A DNA stretch of 17,186 bases. Source: Oscillospiraceae bacterium (GTDB lineage Bacteria > Bacillota > Clostridia > Oscillospirales > Ruminococcaceae). Below the pieces are notes generated by a model that was given only the letters and a program-made list of their open reading frames with translations, made no database searches and was not told the DNA's origin. Positions 1 through 7,085 of this stretch are shown here, piece by piece. The position numbers were made by a program, and so were the translations under genes. Where the stretch lies: NCBI GenBank assembly GCA_018110855.1, contig JAGBFZ010000438.1, forward strand, positions 1 through 17,186. Reading direction: 5' to 3'. Each line of letters opens with the position of its first letter. Position 1 is the first letter of the stretch.

Positions 1-55
1 GGTCGAAATGACATATTTATGCAAAAATAAAAAGGAATTTTGACGGATTATTGTA

Positions 56-84
56 TTGTAAATAGGCAAAAGCTGTGATATAAT
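56..84 (+). promoter_or_regulatory. sigma-A promoter of the sugar-sensing diguanylate cyclase unit
   Basis: A TTGTAA -35 box (56-61) and a perfect TATAAT -10 box (79-84) are separated by 17 bases, with a TGA extended -10 (76-78). Transcription would start near base 91, giving a leader of about 30 bases. A TTGACG at 40-45 is too far upstream (33 bases) to be the partner of this -10. Confidence 0.75.
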
Positions 85-121
85 ATAAATATATATATTT
101 AATATTCGGGACTTGTGAATT

Positions 122-2392
122 ATGAAAAGAAGATTTTTAATTGGCTTGGCGGTCGCAGCCATAAAAGACCCATTCAGCTATCAGCTCTCGCAGGGAGCTA
201 TGAGCGCAGCAGAACGGTTTGATGTTGATCTGTGCATATTTCCCGGAAAATATATAGGTCTTGATTTTTCCGCTTATTATGACGAGTGCCGCTTTGAATA
301 TCAGTATAACGCATTGTTTGACATAGCCGCCGCCGCAAAGCCCGATTATATGATCTCGGCGGTTGGTTCAATTGCCTATGCAATTGACGATGAGGGAAAA
401 AAGCGCCATCTGGACGGTTTCGGAGACATTCCAGTGCTAAGCGTTGCCGCAGTTATTGACGGATTCGATCATCTTATGTTCGACAACCGAACGGGAATTA
501 TCAGCGCAGTGGACCATCTTGCGGGAGAGCAGGGAAAAAAGCATATCGGAATGTTATACGGAGACCTTAACAACTGCGAGTGTCTGGAGCGTTTCGAGGC
601 ATACCGCACAGCTCTTAAAAAGAACGGGCTGAAATTTGATCCCAAGCTCTGCACCGCCAGCGATATTTCTCACAATATAGAGGGTGTTGCAGGCAGGCTG
701 GTGGACGAAAATCCCGAGCTTGACGCTATTATCTGCGTAAATGACGTTATGGCTCAGGCGGTCTACAATGTTCTGAATGAGCGTGGGATACATATCGGCA
801 GGGATATTGCAGTAGTGGGCTTTGACAATCTACCCTTCGCGGCAAAGCTTGAGCCGCCTCTTGCCTCTGTCAAGGCGGACGCATTCAGGCTGGGCGAACG
901 GGCTGTGGAAAAGGCGTATAATTATCTGAGCGGTATTCCCGATGATGGGAATATGCTTCCTACAGAATTTATTCCGAGACAGTCCAGCTATGGTCAGTCA
1001 GGGCTTTACAATTCTCCCGACGCTGTATTCTGCGGAGAGCCTGCAGAAATTGCTGAAAATATATGCGATTATCTGAAAAAAAGCGCAGAGCTTAGCCTTG
1101 ATCCCGCAGAGATCAAAAAATTCCTGCACAGCTTCCTTGAGGAGGTTTTTGACCGATTCGAAGGCAGACAGGGCAGCATTGGTGATTATGAGCAGTTAGC
1201 GGATATGATAGATGTATTTTTCAATAAGGATTTTATGATAGTGGATCATGTGAATGTCCTCCATAATCTCCTTGACAGCGGCTACCGCTATGTTCTGAGA
1301 AGATGCGGCAGCGAAAACGAGCCGTATATCCGCAGGCTTTATAATTTCTTCTTCAAGCGGATAAATCTTGATCTTTCTGCGGATTATCATGTCCTTGAGG
1401 AAAACCATAAGACAGCGGTGCATTATGACAATATCGTTCTCAGGGACACTCTTATGATAGATGAAAATCTTCGGGAGAGCTATTCAAATATGCTCAAGAC
1501 CCTGCATCTTATCGGTGCGGATTCGTCATATGCGTTTATTTTAAGCGAGCCTGTGGAATATCATATGGGGGAGAATTTCCCTGCGGATAAGGCAGTATTT
1601 GAATTTGCGGGCTATGCCTTCGGACGTGAGGTGCATTCTGTTCCCGAGGAGGAGCGGCGTGTGTCTGCGGCTGATATATTTTCGGGAAAATATATCAGGG
1701 GAGAAAAGCGGCGCACTCTGATAGCGGCTGATCTTTTCTGCAAGGAATATCAGTATGGTATCGTGTTCTGCGAGCCTCATTCGGTGGATTTTTTCGATGA
1801 GCTTGAGTTTGTTACATATCAGCTAAGCTCAGTTGTAAAGATGGTCCATCTTCTTGAGAGCAGAGAGCAGGCACTGATGGAGCTTCACAGCAAGAATCTT
1901 GCACTTGAGGATATGTCACGCATTGACGAGCTGACAAAGGTATATAACCGCCGCGGCTTTTATTCGGCGGCGTCGGAGCTTGTGGGACAATGCGGAGGCG
2001 GCATGGAATATACTGTCTGCTATGCGGACATGGATAATCTGAAAATGGTAAATGACAGATTCGGGCATAACGAGGGAGATTTTTCCATACGCTCCCTTGC
2101 AGGCTGCTTAAAGGAGATATTCGGTGAAAAGGCTGTGGTGGGCAGAATGGGCGGTGAAGAATTTGCCGTTCTTATCCCGTCCTCGGAAACAGCAGGCATT
2201 GAGGATATCATGCGCCGCAAGGAAAAGAGCATTGAGTCTCTTAATGCCTCCGCAGGCAAGCCGTATCGGATAAATATGTCAGTGGGAATCGTAAGCTGCG
2301 TAATTTCCAACAGCTATGACCTGAAGGAGGGCATTGACAAGGCGGACGGAATGTTATACCGTGCCAAGGCAAAGTGGAAAAAGGTGATCTGA
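122..2392 (+). CDS. Diguanylate cyclase with LacI-type (Peripla_BP_3-like) ligand-binding domain
   Basis: A predicted cytoplasmic 756-residue protein that makes c-di-GMP from two GTP, probably in response to a small ligand such as a sugar. Residues about 4-290 read as the ligand-binding core of LacI/GalR regulators (CVNDVMA at 205-211, VVGFDN at 231-236), but the helix-turn-helix that normally precedes it is absent and the protein starts directly at the first strand. Residues about 300-595 are an unassigned, mostly helical and possibly GAF-like sensor/linker. The C-terminal GGDEF domain (about 599-756) looks active: metal-site D636, substrate residues N644 and D653, and GGEEF at 677-681. The RxxD inhibitory site is missing. 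No signal peptide or membrane segment is seen. The start is fixed by an in-frame stop at 116-118; the Shine-Dalgarno is weak (GGGA at 108-111). A small membrane protein gene follows closely in the same unit. The ligand is not predictable. Confidence 0.9.
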   Translation: MKRRFLIGLAVAAIKDPFSYQLSQGAMSAAERFDVDLCIFPGKYIGLDFSAYYDECRFEYQYNALFDIAAAAKPDYMISAVGSIAYAIDDEGKKRHLDGFGDIPVLSVAAVIDGFDHLMFDNRTGIISAVDHLAGEQGKKHIGMLYGDLNNCECLERFEAYRTALKKNGLKFDPKLCTASDISHNIEGVAGRLVDENPELDAIICVNDVMAQAVYNVLNERGIHIGRDIAVVGFDNLPFAAKLEPPLASVKADAFRLGERAVEKAYNYLSGIPDDGNMLPTEFIPRQSSYGQSGLYNSPDAVFCGEPAEIAENICDYLKKSAELSLDPAEIKKFLHSFLEEVFDRFEGRQGSIGDYEQLADMIDVFFNKDFMIVDHVNVLHNLLDSGYRYVLRRCGSENEPYIRRLYNFFFKRINLDLSADYHVLEENHKTAVHYDNIVLRDTLMIDENLRESYSNMLKTLHLIGADSSYAFILSEPVEYHMGENFPADKAVFEFAGYAFGREVHSVPEEERRVSAADIFSGKYIRGEKRRTLIAADLFCKEYQYGIVFCEPHSVDFFDELEFVTYQLSSVVKMVHLLESREQALMELHSKNLALEDMSRIDELTKVYNRRGFYSAASELVGQCGGGMEYTVCYADMDNLKMVNDRFGHNEGDFSIRSLAGCLKEIFGEKAVVGRMGGEEFAVLIPSSETAGIEDIMRRKEKSIESLNASAGKPYRINMSVGIVSCVISNSYDLKEGIDKADGMLYRAKAKWKKVI

Positions 2393-2405
2393 CGGGGGAA
2401 TGTTT

Positions 2406-2951
2406 ATGGCAAATGCTGCTTTCGTGCAGGAATGGCTGATAAGTATCCTGCTTTTCATTCTCGGAGCTTTCTTTATAGCGGTAACATATGCCGCACTGAT
2501 ACAAAGCAAACGCAGCGGAAAATTTATTTCGGGAACCCCCTGCATAGGCGGGATATGCATTTCCATAGCAGCGATTCTTTCACCTTGGAAAATGCTCTGC
2601 CTGCTGTCCCTTCTCAATATCGGCATATGGGAAATGCTGTTTTTGTGCGCCGGATATATCAGACAGAGGATAAAGCCGTTTCCCGAATTTATTGGAAGCG
2701 GTATTGTCGCTGCGCACACAGGATATATGCCGCACTGCTTCAAGGTCGTCAGTAAGAACAATACAGAAGAATATTGCGATTTTTTTTTGATACTCATGCA
2801 TGATACCGTTTATGAGCTTATAGCCTGCGACAGGGAGTTTAACGTGAAAACAAGAATAAAGCGGGGAACGATTCGTGAATGTATGGATATCCCCGGAATC
2901 AATCATAAAGTCAGATGGAAAACAGTAAAGAAACAGCAGCTTCACCCATAA
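2406..2951 (+). CDS. Small membrane protein of unknown function, co-transcribed with the cyclase
   Basis: I do not recognise this family. The 181-residue product has about three hydrophobic segments (roughly residues 8-32, 45-60 and 64-84), then a charged soluble tail of about 90 residues that probably faces the cytoplasm. An ATG at 2400 is also open, but the GGGGG Shine-Dalgarno (2394-2398) leaves only one base before it and seven before the ATG at 2406, so 2406 is preferred. The gene begins 13 bases after the cyclase stop with no promoter or terminator between, so the two are probably one transcript. An accessory or output role for the cyclase would be a guess from position only. Confidence 0.7.
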   Translation: MANAAFVQEWLISILLFILGAFFIAVTYAALIQSKRSGKFISGTPCIGGICISIAAILSPWKMLCLLSLLNIGIWEMLFLCAGYIRQRIKPFPEFIGSGIVAAHTGYMPHCFKVVSKNNTEEYCDFFLILMHDTVYELIACDREFNVKTRIKRGTIRECMDIPGINHKVRWKTVKKQQLHP

Positions 2952-2975
2952 ATTTATTTTTTTCCGACGAAAAAT

Positions 2976-3018
2976 ACCCCGCCTGCAAACTCACATTATT
3001 GTGAGCCGCAGACGGGGT
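2976..3018. terminator. Bidirectional intrinsic terminator
   Basis: A long interrupted hairpin pairs ACCCCG, CTGC and CTCACA with TGTGAG, GCAG and CGGGGT around an ATTAT loop. It has a T run at 3024-3030 on the + strand and an A run at 2971-2974 (T run on the - strand). It sits between convergent genes and can serve both the cyclase unit and the hydrogenase unit. Confidence 0.85.
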
Positions 3019-3044
3019 GTAATATTTTTTCAAATAAGAATCGT

Positions 3045-3563
3045 TCATGCCTCGTCTGTATTCCCGTTCTCTTTGAAGGAAGCCGTGTAATCGGGAAGTA
3101 TCACCTTGATGAAAACAAAAGCATTTACAATAAGCAGCACTCCGAAAATTATCCTTGCCGCCGCCTCGGGAATGAGCAGAGAGATGCCGTTCATGTCGCC
3201 GCCGCCGAAAAAACCGCAGAGAATACTTAAATAAACCGGGTCAAGGAGCAGCATGATTATCGTCACATAGTACATCACACATCTGAAAACAGGACTTTTA
3301 GCAGCGCATATCTTCTTTCGGAGAATGAGCAGTATATATGCCGTCAATAGGCTTGCCAATGCTCCCGCAAGGCAGAAAATGCCCATCTGAAAGTCCGTCA
3401 TTCTGTCGGCGAAAACATCTATCTGAACGCCTATGCCCATAAAGTTTATCTGCTTGAAGGTCCCCATTATGAGCGCAGTCAGAAAATGCGCCCCTTCATG
3501 TATAACATAGTAAATTATTATTGCTGCGATTATTCCGAGATATTGTCTTGCACGCTTGCTCAT
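3045..3563 (-). CDS. HExxH integral membrane protein, M50-like putative zinc metalloprotease
   Basis: A 172-residue protein with four to five hydrophobic segments and a zinc-protease-type motif, HEGAH (H22, E23, H26), inside the first membrane segment, as in site-2-protease-like M50 peptidases. A later LLDP (residues 116-119) or the acid in GGGDMNG (D133) could supply the third metal ligand; the classical LDG motif is not present. A TTG start at 3581 is open, but a GGAGGA Shine-Dalgarno lies inside that extension eight bases before the ATG at 3563, which is therefore chosen. The gene begins 23 bases after the hydrogenase stop and lacks its own promoter, so it should be co-transcribed with it. 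Substrate unknown; a non-catalytic M50-like membrane protein is possible. Confidence 0.75.
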   Translation of the reverse strand: MSKRARQYLGIIAAIIIYYVIHEGAHFLTALIMGTFKQINFMGIGVQIDVFADRMTDFQMGIFCLAGALASLLTAYILLILRKKICAAKSPVFRCVMYYVTIIMLLLDPVYLSILCGFFGGGDMNGISLLIPEAAARIIFGVLLIVNAFVFIKVILPDYTASFKENGNTDEA

Positions 3564-3586
3564 ATGTTTGTCCTCCGTCAATATAA

Positions 3587-5113
3587 TTACAGCAAATCGT
3601 CCTTTTCAAGCACATCAAGGTCTGCCACATAATCTGTTTCAAAGGCAGTCTGCTTGTCAGCCTGCTTTTTGTATCTGTCAATTGCAATAGTCGCCTTGTT
3701 TACAGCACAGAGAGTGCCCGCTCCCGCAACGCAGCCTCCGGGACAGCCCATTCCCTCAAGAAGATAGCCCTTGTATTTGCCTGCCTTTGCAAGCTGGAGC
3801 ATTTTTCTGCACTCATGCAGTCCCTGAGCTGAAGCTACCTTTACCTCTCTGTCGGGAGCGATACGCTTTATCTCCTCGGCAACAGCCCCCGCAACTCCGC
3901 CGCTTACCGCAAAGCCCCGTCCTGCGCCTGTGCCCTCATTGAGCGGAACATTTTCGCTGTCGGGGATATTTTCAAGGTCAACGTCCTTAGCGGCAAACAT
4001 TCCCATAAGCTCCTCAAAGGTGAGAACGAAATCCACATGGCTGCGGATAGTCCTTCGGCTTGCTTCAAGCTTCTTTGCGGCGCATGGACCGATAAATGCA
4101 ATACGGCAGTCGGGGTCCTTTTTCTTTTCAAGCCTTGCGGTAAGCACCATGGGAGTGAGCGCCATGGAAATATTCTTAGCAAGCTCGGGGAAGAGCTTCT
4201 TTGCCATCACCGACCATGAGGGACAGCATGATGTGGCAAGAAAATCAAGCTTGTCGGGAACATTTTCCACGAAGTCCTTAGCTTCTTCAATGGTGCAGAG
4301 ATCTGCGCCCACAGCCACCTCCACCACGCTGTCAAAGCCAAGCTGTCTCATGGCATAGGTTAGCTTTTCGGGAGTCATTTTCGGCCCGAACTGACCGTAA
4401 AATGCAGGAGCAACAATGGCAACGACCCTCTTGCCCGTTTTAATTGCATGAATGAGCTGAAATATCTGACCCTTGTCCGCAATTGCACCGAAGGGGCAGT
4501 TCACAAGGCACATTCCGCAGGAAACGCATTTGTCATAATCAATTTTTGCCCGTCCATGCTCGTCAACGCCGATAGCGTCCATGCCGCAGGCTCTTGCGCA
4601 TGGTCTTTCCACCTTGAGTATGGCATGATAGGGGCAAACGTCCTTGCATCTGCCGCACTTGATGCATTTGTCCTGATCTATCCTTGATTTTCCGTGACGG
4701 ATATGTATTGCACCCTTGGGGCAAACCTCCTTGCAGGGATTCTCAAAGCAGCCCTGACACACCTCGGTAACATGATAATGCATTGTAGGGCAGGCATTGC
4801 AGGCAAAGCTTATAATATTTATGAGGGGGGGATCGTAATATTTTTCCGCAATAGCACTCTCATCCACTCCCTTGGAAACGGGAGCGTGCTCGCTGACGCT
4901 TCTGAGAGGAAGCCCCATAGCAAGCCTTAAACGCTCCTCAACGATAGCTCTCTCAAGAAAAATAGATTCCCTGTGGATAGCCACGTCTCCGGGAATGATC
5001 TTGTAGGGCAGGTCCTCCATTCTTGTGTAATCGCCGCCCTCATAGGCGAGCCTTGCCACCTCGGTGAAAACCTTGCGGCGCATATCAGTGACCGATGAAT
5101 AAATTCCTCTCAT
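3587..5113 (-). CDS. hydA: Ferredoxin-type [FeFe] hydrogenase, monomeric, multi-cluster (group B-like)
   Basis: Predicted cytoplasmic [FeFe] hydrogenase, 508 residues, exchanging electrons between ferredoxin-type clusters and protons/H2 during fermentation. The N-terminal half carries 16 cysteines suited to four [4Fe-4S] clusters (C105, C108, C119, C122, C127, C131, C150, C153, C156, C160, C172, C176, C196, C199, C202, C206). The H-cluster domain has all three signatures: TSCCPSW (294-300), GPCAAKKLE (342-350) and EGMGCPGGCVAGAG (453-466), so the four ligand cysteines (C297, C344, C457, C461) and the proton-relay cysteine (C296) are present. The GPCxAKK form of the second signature fits the group B, ferredoxin-linked type better than the bifurcating HydABC type; no HydB/HydC-like partner is here. 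The frame is open to a TTG at 5182, but that TTG is the -35 box of the promoter, so the ATG at 5113 (AAAGGA upstream) is the start. Confidence 0.9.
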   Translation of the reverse strand: MRGIYSSVTDMRRKVFTEVARLAYEGGDYTRMEDLPYKIIPGDVAIHRESIFLERAIVEERLRLAMGLPLRSVSEHAPVSKGVDESAIAEKYYDPPLINIISFACNACPTMHYHVTEVCQGCFENPCKEVCPKGAIHIRHGKSRIDQDKCIKCGRCKDVCPYHAILKVERPCARACGMDAIGVDEHGRAKIDYDKCVSCGMCLVNCPFGAIADKGQIFQLIHAIKTGKRVVAIVAPAFYGQFGPKMTPEKLTYAMRQLGFDSVVEVAVGADLCTIEEAKDFVENVPDKLDFLATSCCPSWSVMAKKLFPELAKNISMALTPMVLTARLEKKKDPDCRIAFIGPCAAKKLEASRRTIRSHVDFVLTFEELMGMFAAKDVDLENIPDSENVPLNEGTGAGRGFAVSGGVAGAVAEEIKRIAPDREVKVASAQGLHECRKMLQLAKAGKYKGYLLEGMGCPGGCVAGAGTLCAVNKATIAIDRYKKQADKQTAFETDYVADLDVLEKDDLL

Positions 5114-5153
5114 ATCAGATAATGATCCTTTCGGGTAATTTTCTACTGCTTTA

Positions 5154-5182
5154 ATTTTACACCCAAATCGTATAAATGTCAA
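5154..5182 (-). promoter_or_regulatory. sigma-A promoter of the hydrogenase unit
   Basis: On the - strand a perfect TTGACA (5177-5182) is followed after exactly 17 bases by TAAAAT (5154-5159). The predicted transcript starts near 5147, about 34 bases before the ATG at 5113. Confidence 0.85.
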
Positions 5183-5213
5183 GAAAATATAGTATCAGTC
5201 AGCAGCATAATAA

Positions 5214-5243
5214 AAAACGGCAAAGACCGCTCTTTGCCGTTTT
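5214..5243 (-). terminator. Intrinsic terminator of the PAS-GGDEF-EAL gene
   Basis: A perfect 13-bp stem (5214-5226 with 5231-5243) and a CCGC loop lie just past the EAL gene stop. The - strand continues into a run of Ts, and the hydrogenase promoter begins about 30 bases farther on. Confidence 0.9.
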
Positions 5244-5252
5244 GCATATGAA

Positions 5253-6902
5253 TTATGAGATACCGTTTTTCAGCATTTCCTCAAAATCCGTCTTGCAGAC
5301 GGGTCTGGAGTAATAATACCCCTGAAGGAAATCGGGACCCATGCTGCGGATAATATCGTCCACTGCCTTGTTTTCAACGCCCTCGACTACCACCTTGTTG
5401 TCAAGCTTCCTGCACAGGAAAAGCAGGGAATCAATTATCGCAAGATCAGCCTTGTGGTGCTTGCCGTTAGCAAGCTCTCTCACAAAGGAATGCTCGATCT
5501 TTATCTCGTCAGCAGGGAGCTTTTTCAGAAGCTCCATGGAAGCATATCCCGTCCCGAAATCGTCCAGAGCGATATGGAAGCCCATAGAACGTATCTCTTC
5601 AAATATCTTAGCTAAATTCTCGGGAGATTCCACATTGCAGCTCTCGGTGAGCTCCAGCACAAGATTATCGGGAGAAACTCCAAACTCATTGACAGCCGCC
5701 TGAAGCTCCTTCACATAGTCAGCCTCAAGGAACTGCCGATAGGAAACGTTGAAATTAATGCGGAGCTGACCGAATTTCTCTTCCCATTCCTTCTGCTGCC
5801 TTATCGCCTGCCGCATGACCCATCTGCCCACAGAATTGATGTCTCCGCTTTCCTCAAGAATGGGGATAAACTCCATAGGACCTGCGTCCCTGATATGCTC
5901 GCCCTTCCATCTGAGAAGAGCCTCACAGCCCAGTATCTTTGCGCCCTTTGCATCCACAAGGGGCTGGAAATAAAGCTCAAAGCCCCTGAAGTCGTCGGCA
6001 ATGCTTTCTCTCAGATCTTCCTTCAAGGCTCTTTCTCTGAGCTGTTTTACCTCAATATCACGGGAATAGAAACCCAAGCTGCCCCTGTTTACTCTTTTTA
6101 CATAGGACAAAGCAAGCTCCAGCCGGCTGACAATTTCATCCTTGTCTGAGCGCCCCTCGGAATATTCCACAGCGCCTGCGGAAATGGAGAGATCGATCTT
6201 TTTGCCGTCTTTCGTTTCAATGAGACGAGTGTCGTTTTTTACACGGTGGAAAATATCTTCAGCAGCACCTCTGTCCTTATTGGGGAGAAGAATAATAAAT
6301 TCGTCACCGTTGAATCGGTAAGCCTTCAGCGAGCCTGAGCAAAGTGACTGAAGCTTTTTGGCAATGGCAGTGAGCAGCTCATCGCCGTAATAATAACCGT
6401 AGGTGTTGATAATGCTTCTGAAACCGTCAACGCCCAGCAGCATAACAACGCCGCTGCCCGAAGAAAAATCAAACTCGTAAAATTCGTATTTGGTGAGAAG
6501 CCCCGTAAGGGTGTCATATTTATTCTGCCTGTCAAGCCTTGTCATAATGCCCGCAAAGGTGGCAAGCTCTCCGTTCTCATCCCGAAGCATGGAACCCTTA
6601 CATTCAAGCCAGACATATTTGCCGAAACGGTTCAAAGCACGGTACTGACAGCTGTGATGAGCCTTATTACCCGAAAAGACAGCGCCGATATCATTAAAAT
6701 AGATATCCTTGTCCTCGGGGTGGATCTTCTGTCCCCAAAGCTCACCTGCATTATTTATGTATTCCCCGGGCAGATCAAAAAAGCTCACCGCATTAGTTGA
6801 CCAGCGGGAAAGATCCTTCTTAACATCGCAGACGTAAATATAAACATTATCCGAAGCATTGGCAAATGCTTCAAACAAGGGATTATTTAAAACATCGTCC
6901 AT
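5253..6902 (-). CDS. PAS-GGDEF-EAL protein, predicted c-di-GMP phosphodiesterase
   Basis: A 549-residue cytoplasmic signalling protein. Residues about 10-125 form a PAS-like sensor (IHPEDKDIY at 60-68). Residues about 128-280 are a GGDEF domain with three key losses: G157 where the metal aspartate belongs, I165 for the substrate asparagine, and NGDEF (198-202) for GGDEF. It probably does not make c-di-GMP but may still bind nucleotide and regulate the next domain. The EAL domain (about 290-549) keeps the catalytic set: E327 (EAL), N385, E417, D447 and D448 (DDFGTG loop), K468, E507 and Q527, so c-di-GMP hydrolysis is expected. An AGGAG Shine-Dalgarno lies seven bases before the ATG. No membrane segment is seen. 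It is a single-gene unit with its own promoter and terminator. Confidence 0.92.
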   Translation of the reverse strand: MDDVLNNPLFEAFANASDNVYIYVCDVKKDLSRWSTNAVSFFDLPGEYINNAGELWGQKIHPEDKDIYFNDIGAVFSGNKAHHSCQYRALNRFGKYVWLECKGSMLRDENGELATFAGIMTRLDRQNKYDTLTGLLTKYEFYEFDFSSGSGVVMLLGVDGFRSIINTYGYYYGDELLTAIAKKLQSLCSGSLKAYRFNGDEFIILLPNKDRGAAEDIFHRVKNDTRLIETKDGKKIDLSISAGAVEYSEGRSDKDEIVSRLELALSYVKRVNRGSLGFYSRDIEVKQLRERALKEDLRESIADDFRGFELYFQPLVDAKGAKILGCEALLRWKGEHIRDAGPMEFIPILEESGDINSVGRWVMRQAIRQQKEWEEKFGQLRINFNVSYRQFLEADYVKELQAAVNEFGVSPDNLVLELTESCNVESPENLAKIFEEIRSMGFHIALDDFGTGYASMELLKKLPADEIKIEHSFVRELANGKHHKADLAIIDSLLFLCRKLDNKVVVEGVENKAVDDIIRSMGPDFLQGYYYSRPVCKTDFEEMLKNGIS

Positions 6903-6955
6903 ATTCCTGCTCCTTTATCAATTTATTTTTAACAAAGCATTATTACTTTAAATAT

Positions 6956-6983
6956 ATTATAACACATTATACAGAAATGTCAA
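6956..6983 (-). promoter_or_regulatory. sigma-A promoter of the PAS-GGDEF-EAL gene
   Basis: On the - strand a perfect TTGACA (6978-6983) and a perfect TATAAT (6956-6961) are 16 bases apart, giving a leader of about 45 bases. Confidence 0.85.
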
Positions 6984-7034
6984 TGATTTTTTCAAAAAAA
7001 TATGCGAAACTTATAAAAAGATATAAATAATCAG

Positions 7035-7069
7035 AAAAAATACCGCACTTCCCAAGTGGAGAAGTGCGG
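7035..7069 (-). terminator. Intrinsic terminator of the ABC transporter operon
   Basis: A 9-bp stem, CCGCACTTC (7043-7051) with GAAGTGCGG (7061-7069), is followed on the - strand by a T run (bases 7035-7040). It lies 17 bases past the permease stop. Confidence 0.88.
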
Positions 7070-7085
7070 CAAATCGCATCATAAA

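Noticed and set aside
40..84. TTGACG (40-45) as the -35 of the cyclase promoter
   Set aside because: It is 33 bases from the TATAAT; TTGTAA at 56-61 has the right 17-base spacing.
1673..1696. Perfect 10-bp hairpin (GATATATTTT / AAAATATATC) within the cyclase gene
   Set aside because: It is inside a conserved reading frame with no T run or regulatory context; the AT-rich codons for IFSGKYI explain it, and a similar IFPGKYI occurs near the N-terminus.
3930..4358. 142-codon open frame on the + strand opposite the hydrogenase
   Set aside because: It overlaps conserved H-cluster coding sequence; the low-complexity Ser-rich product is typical of an antisense shadow.
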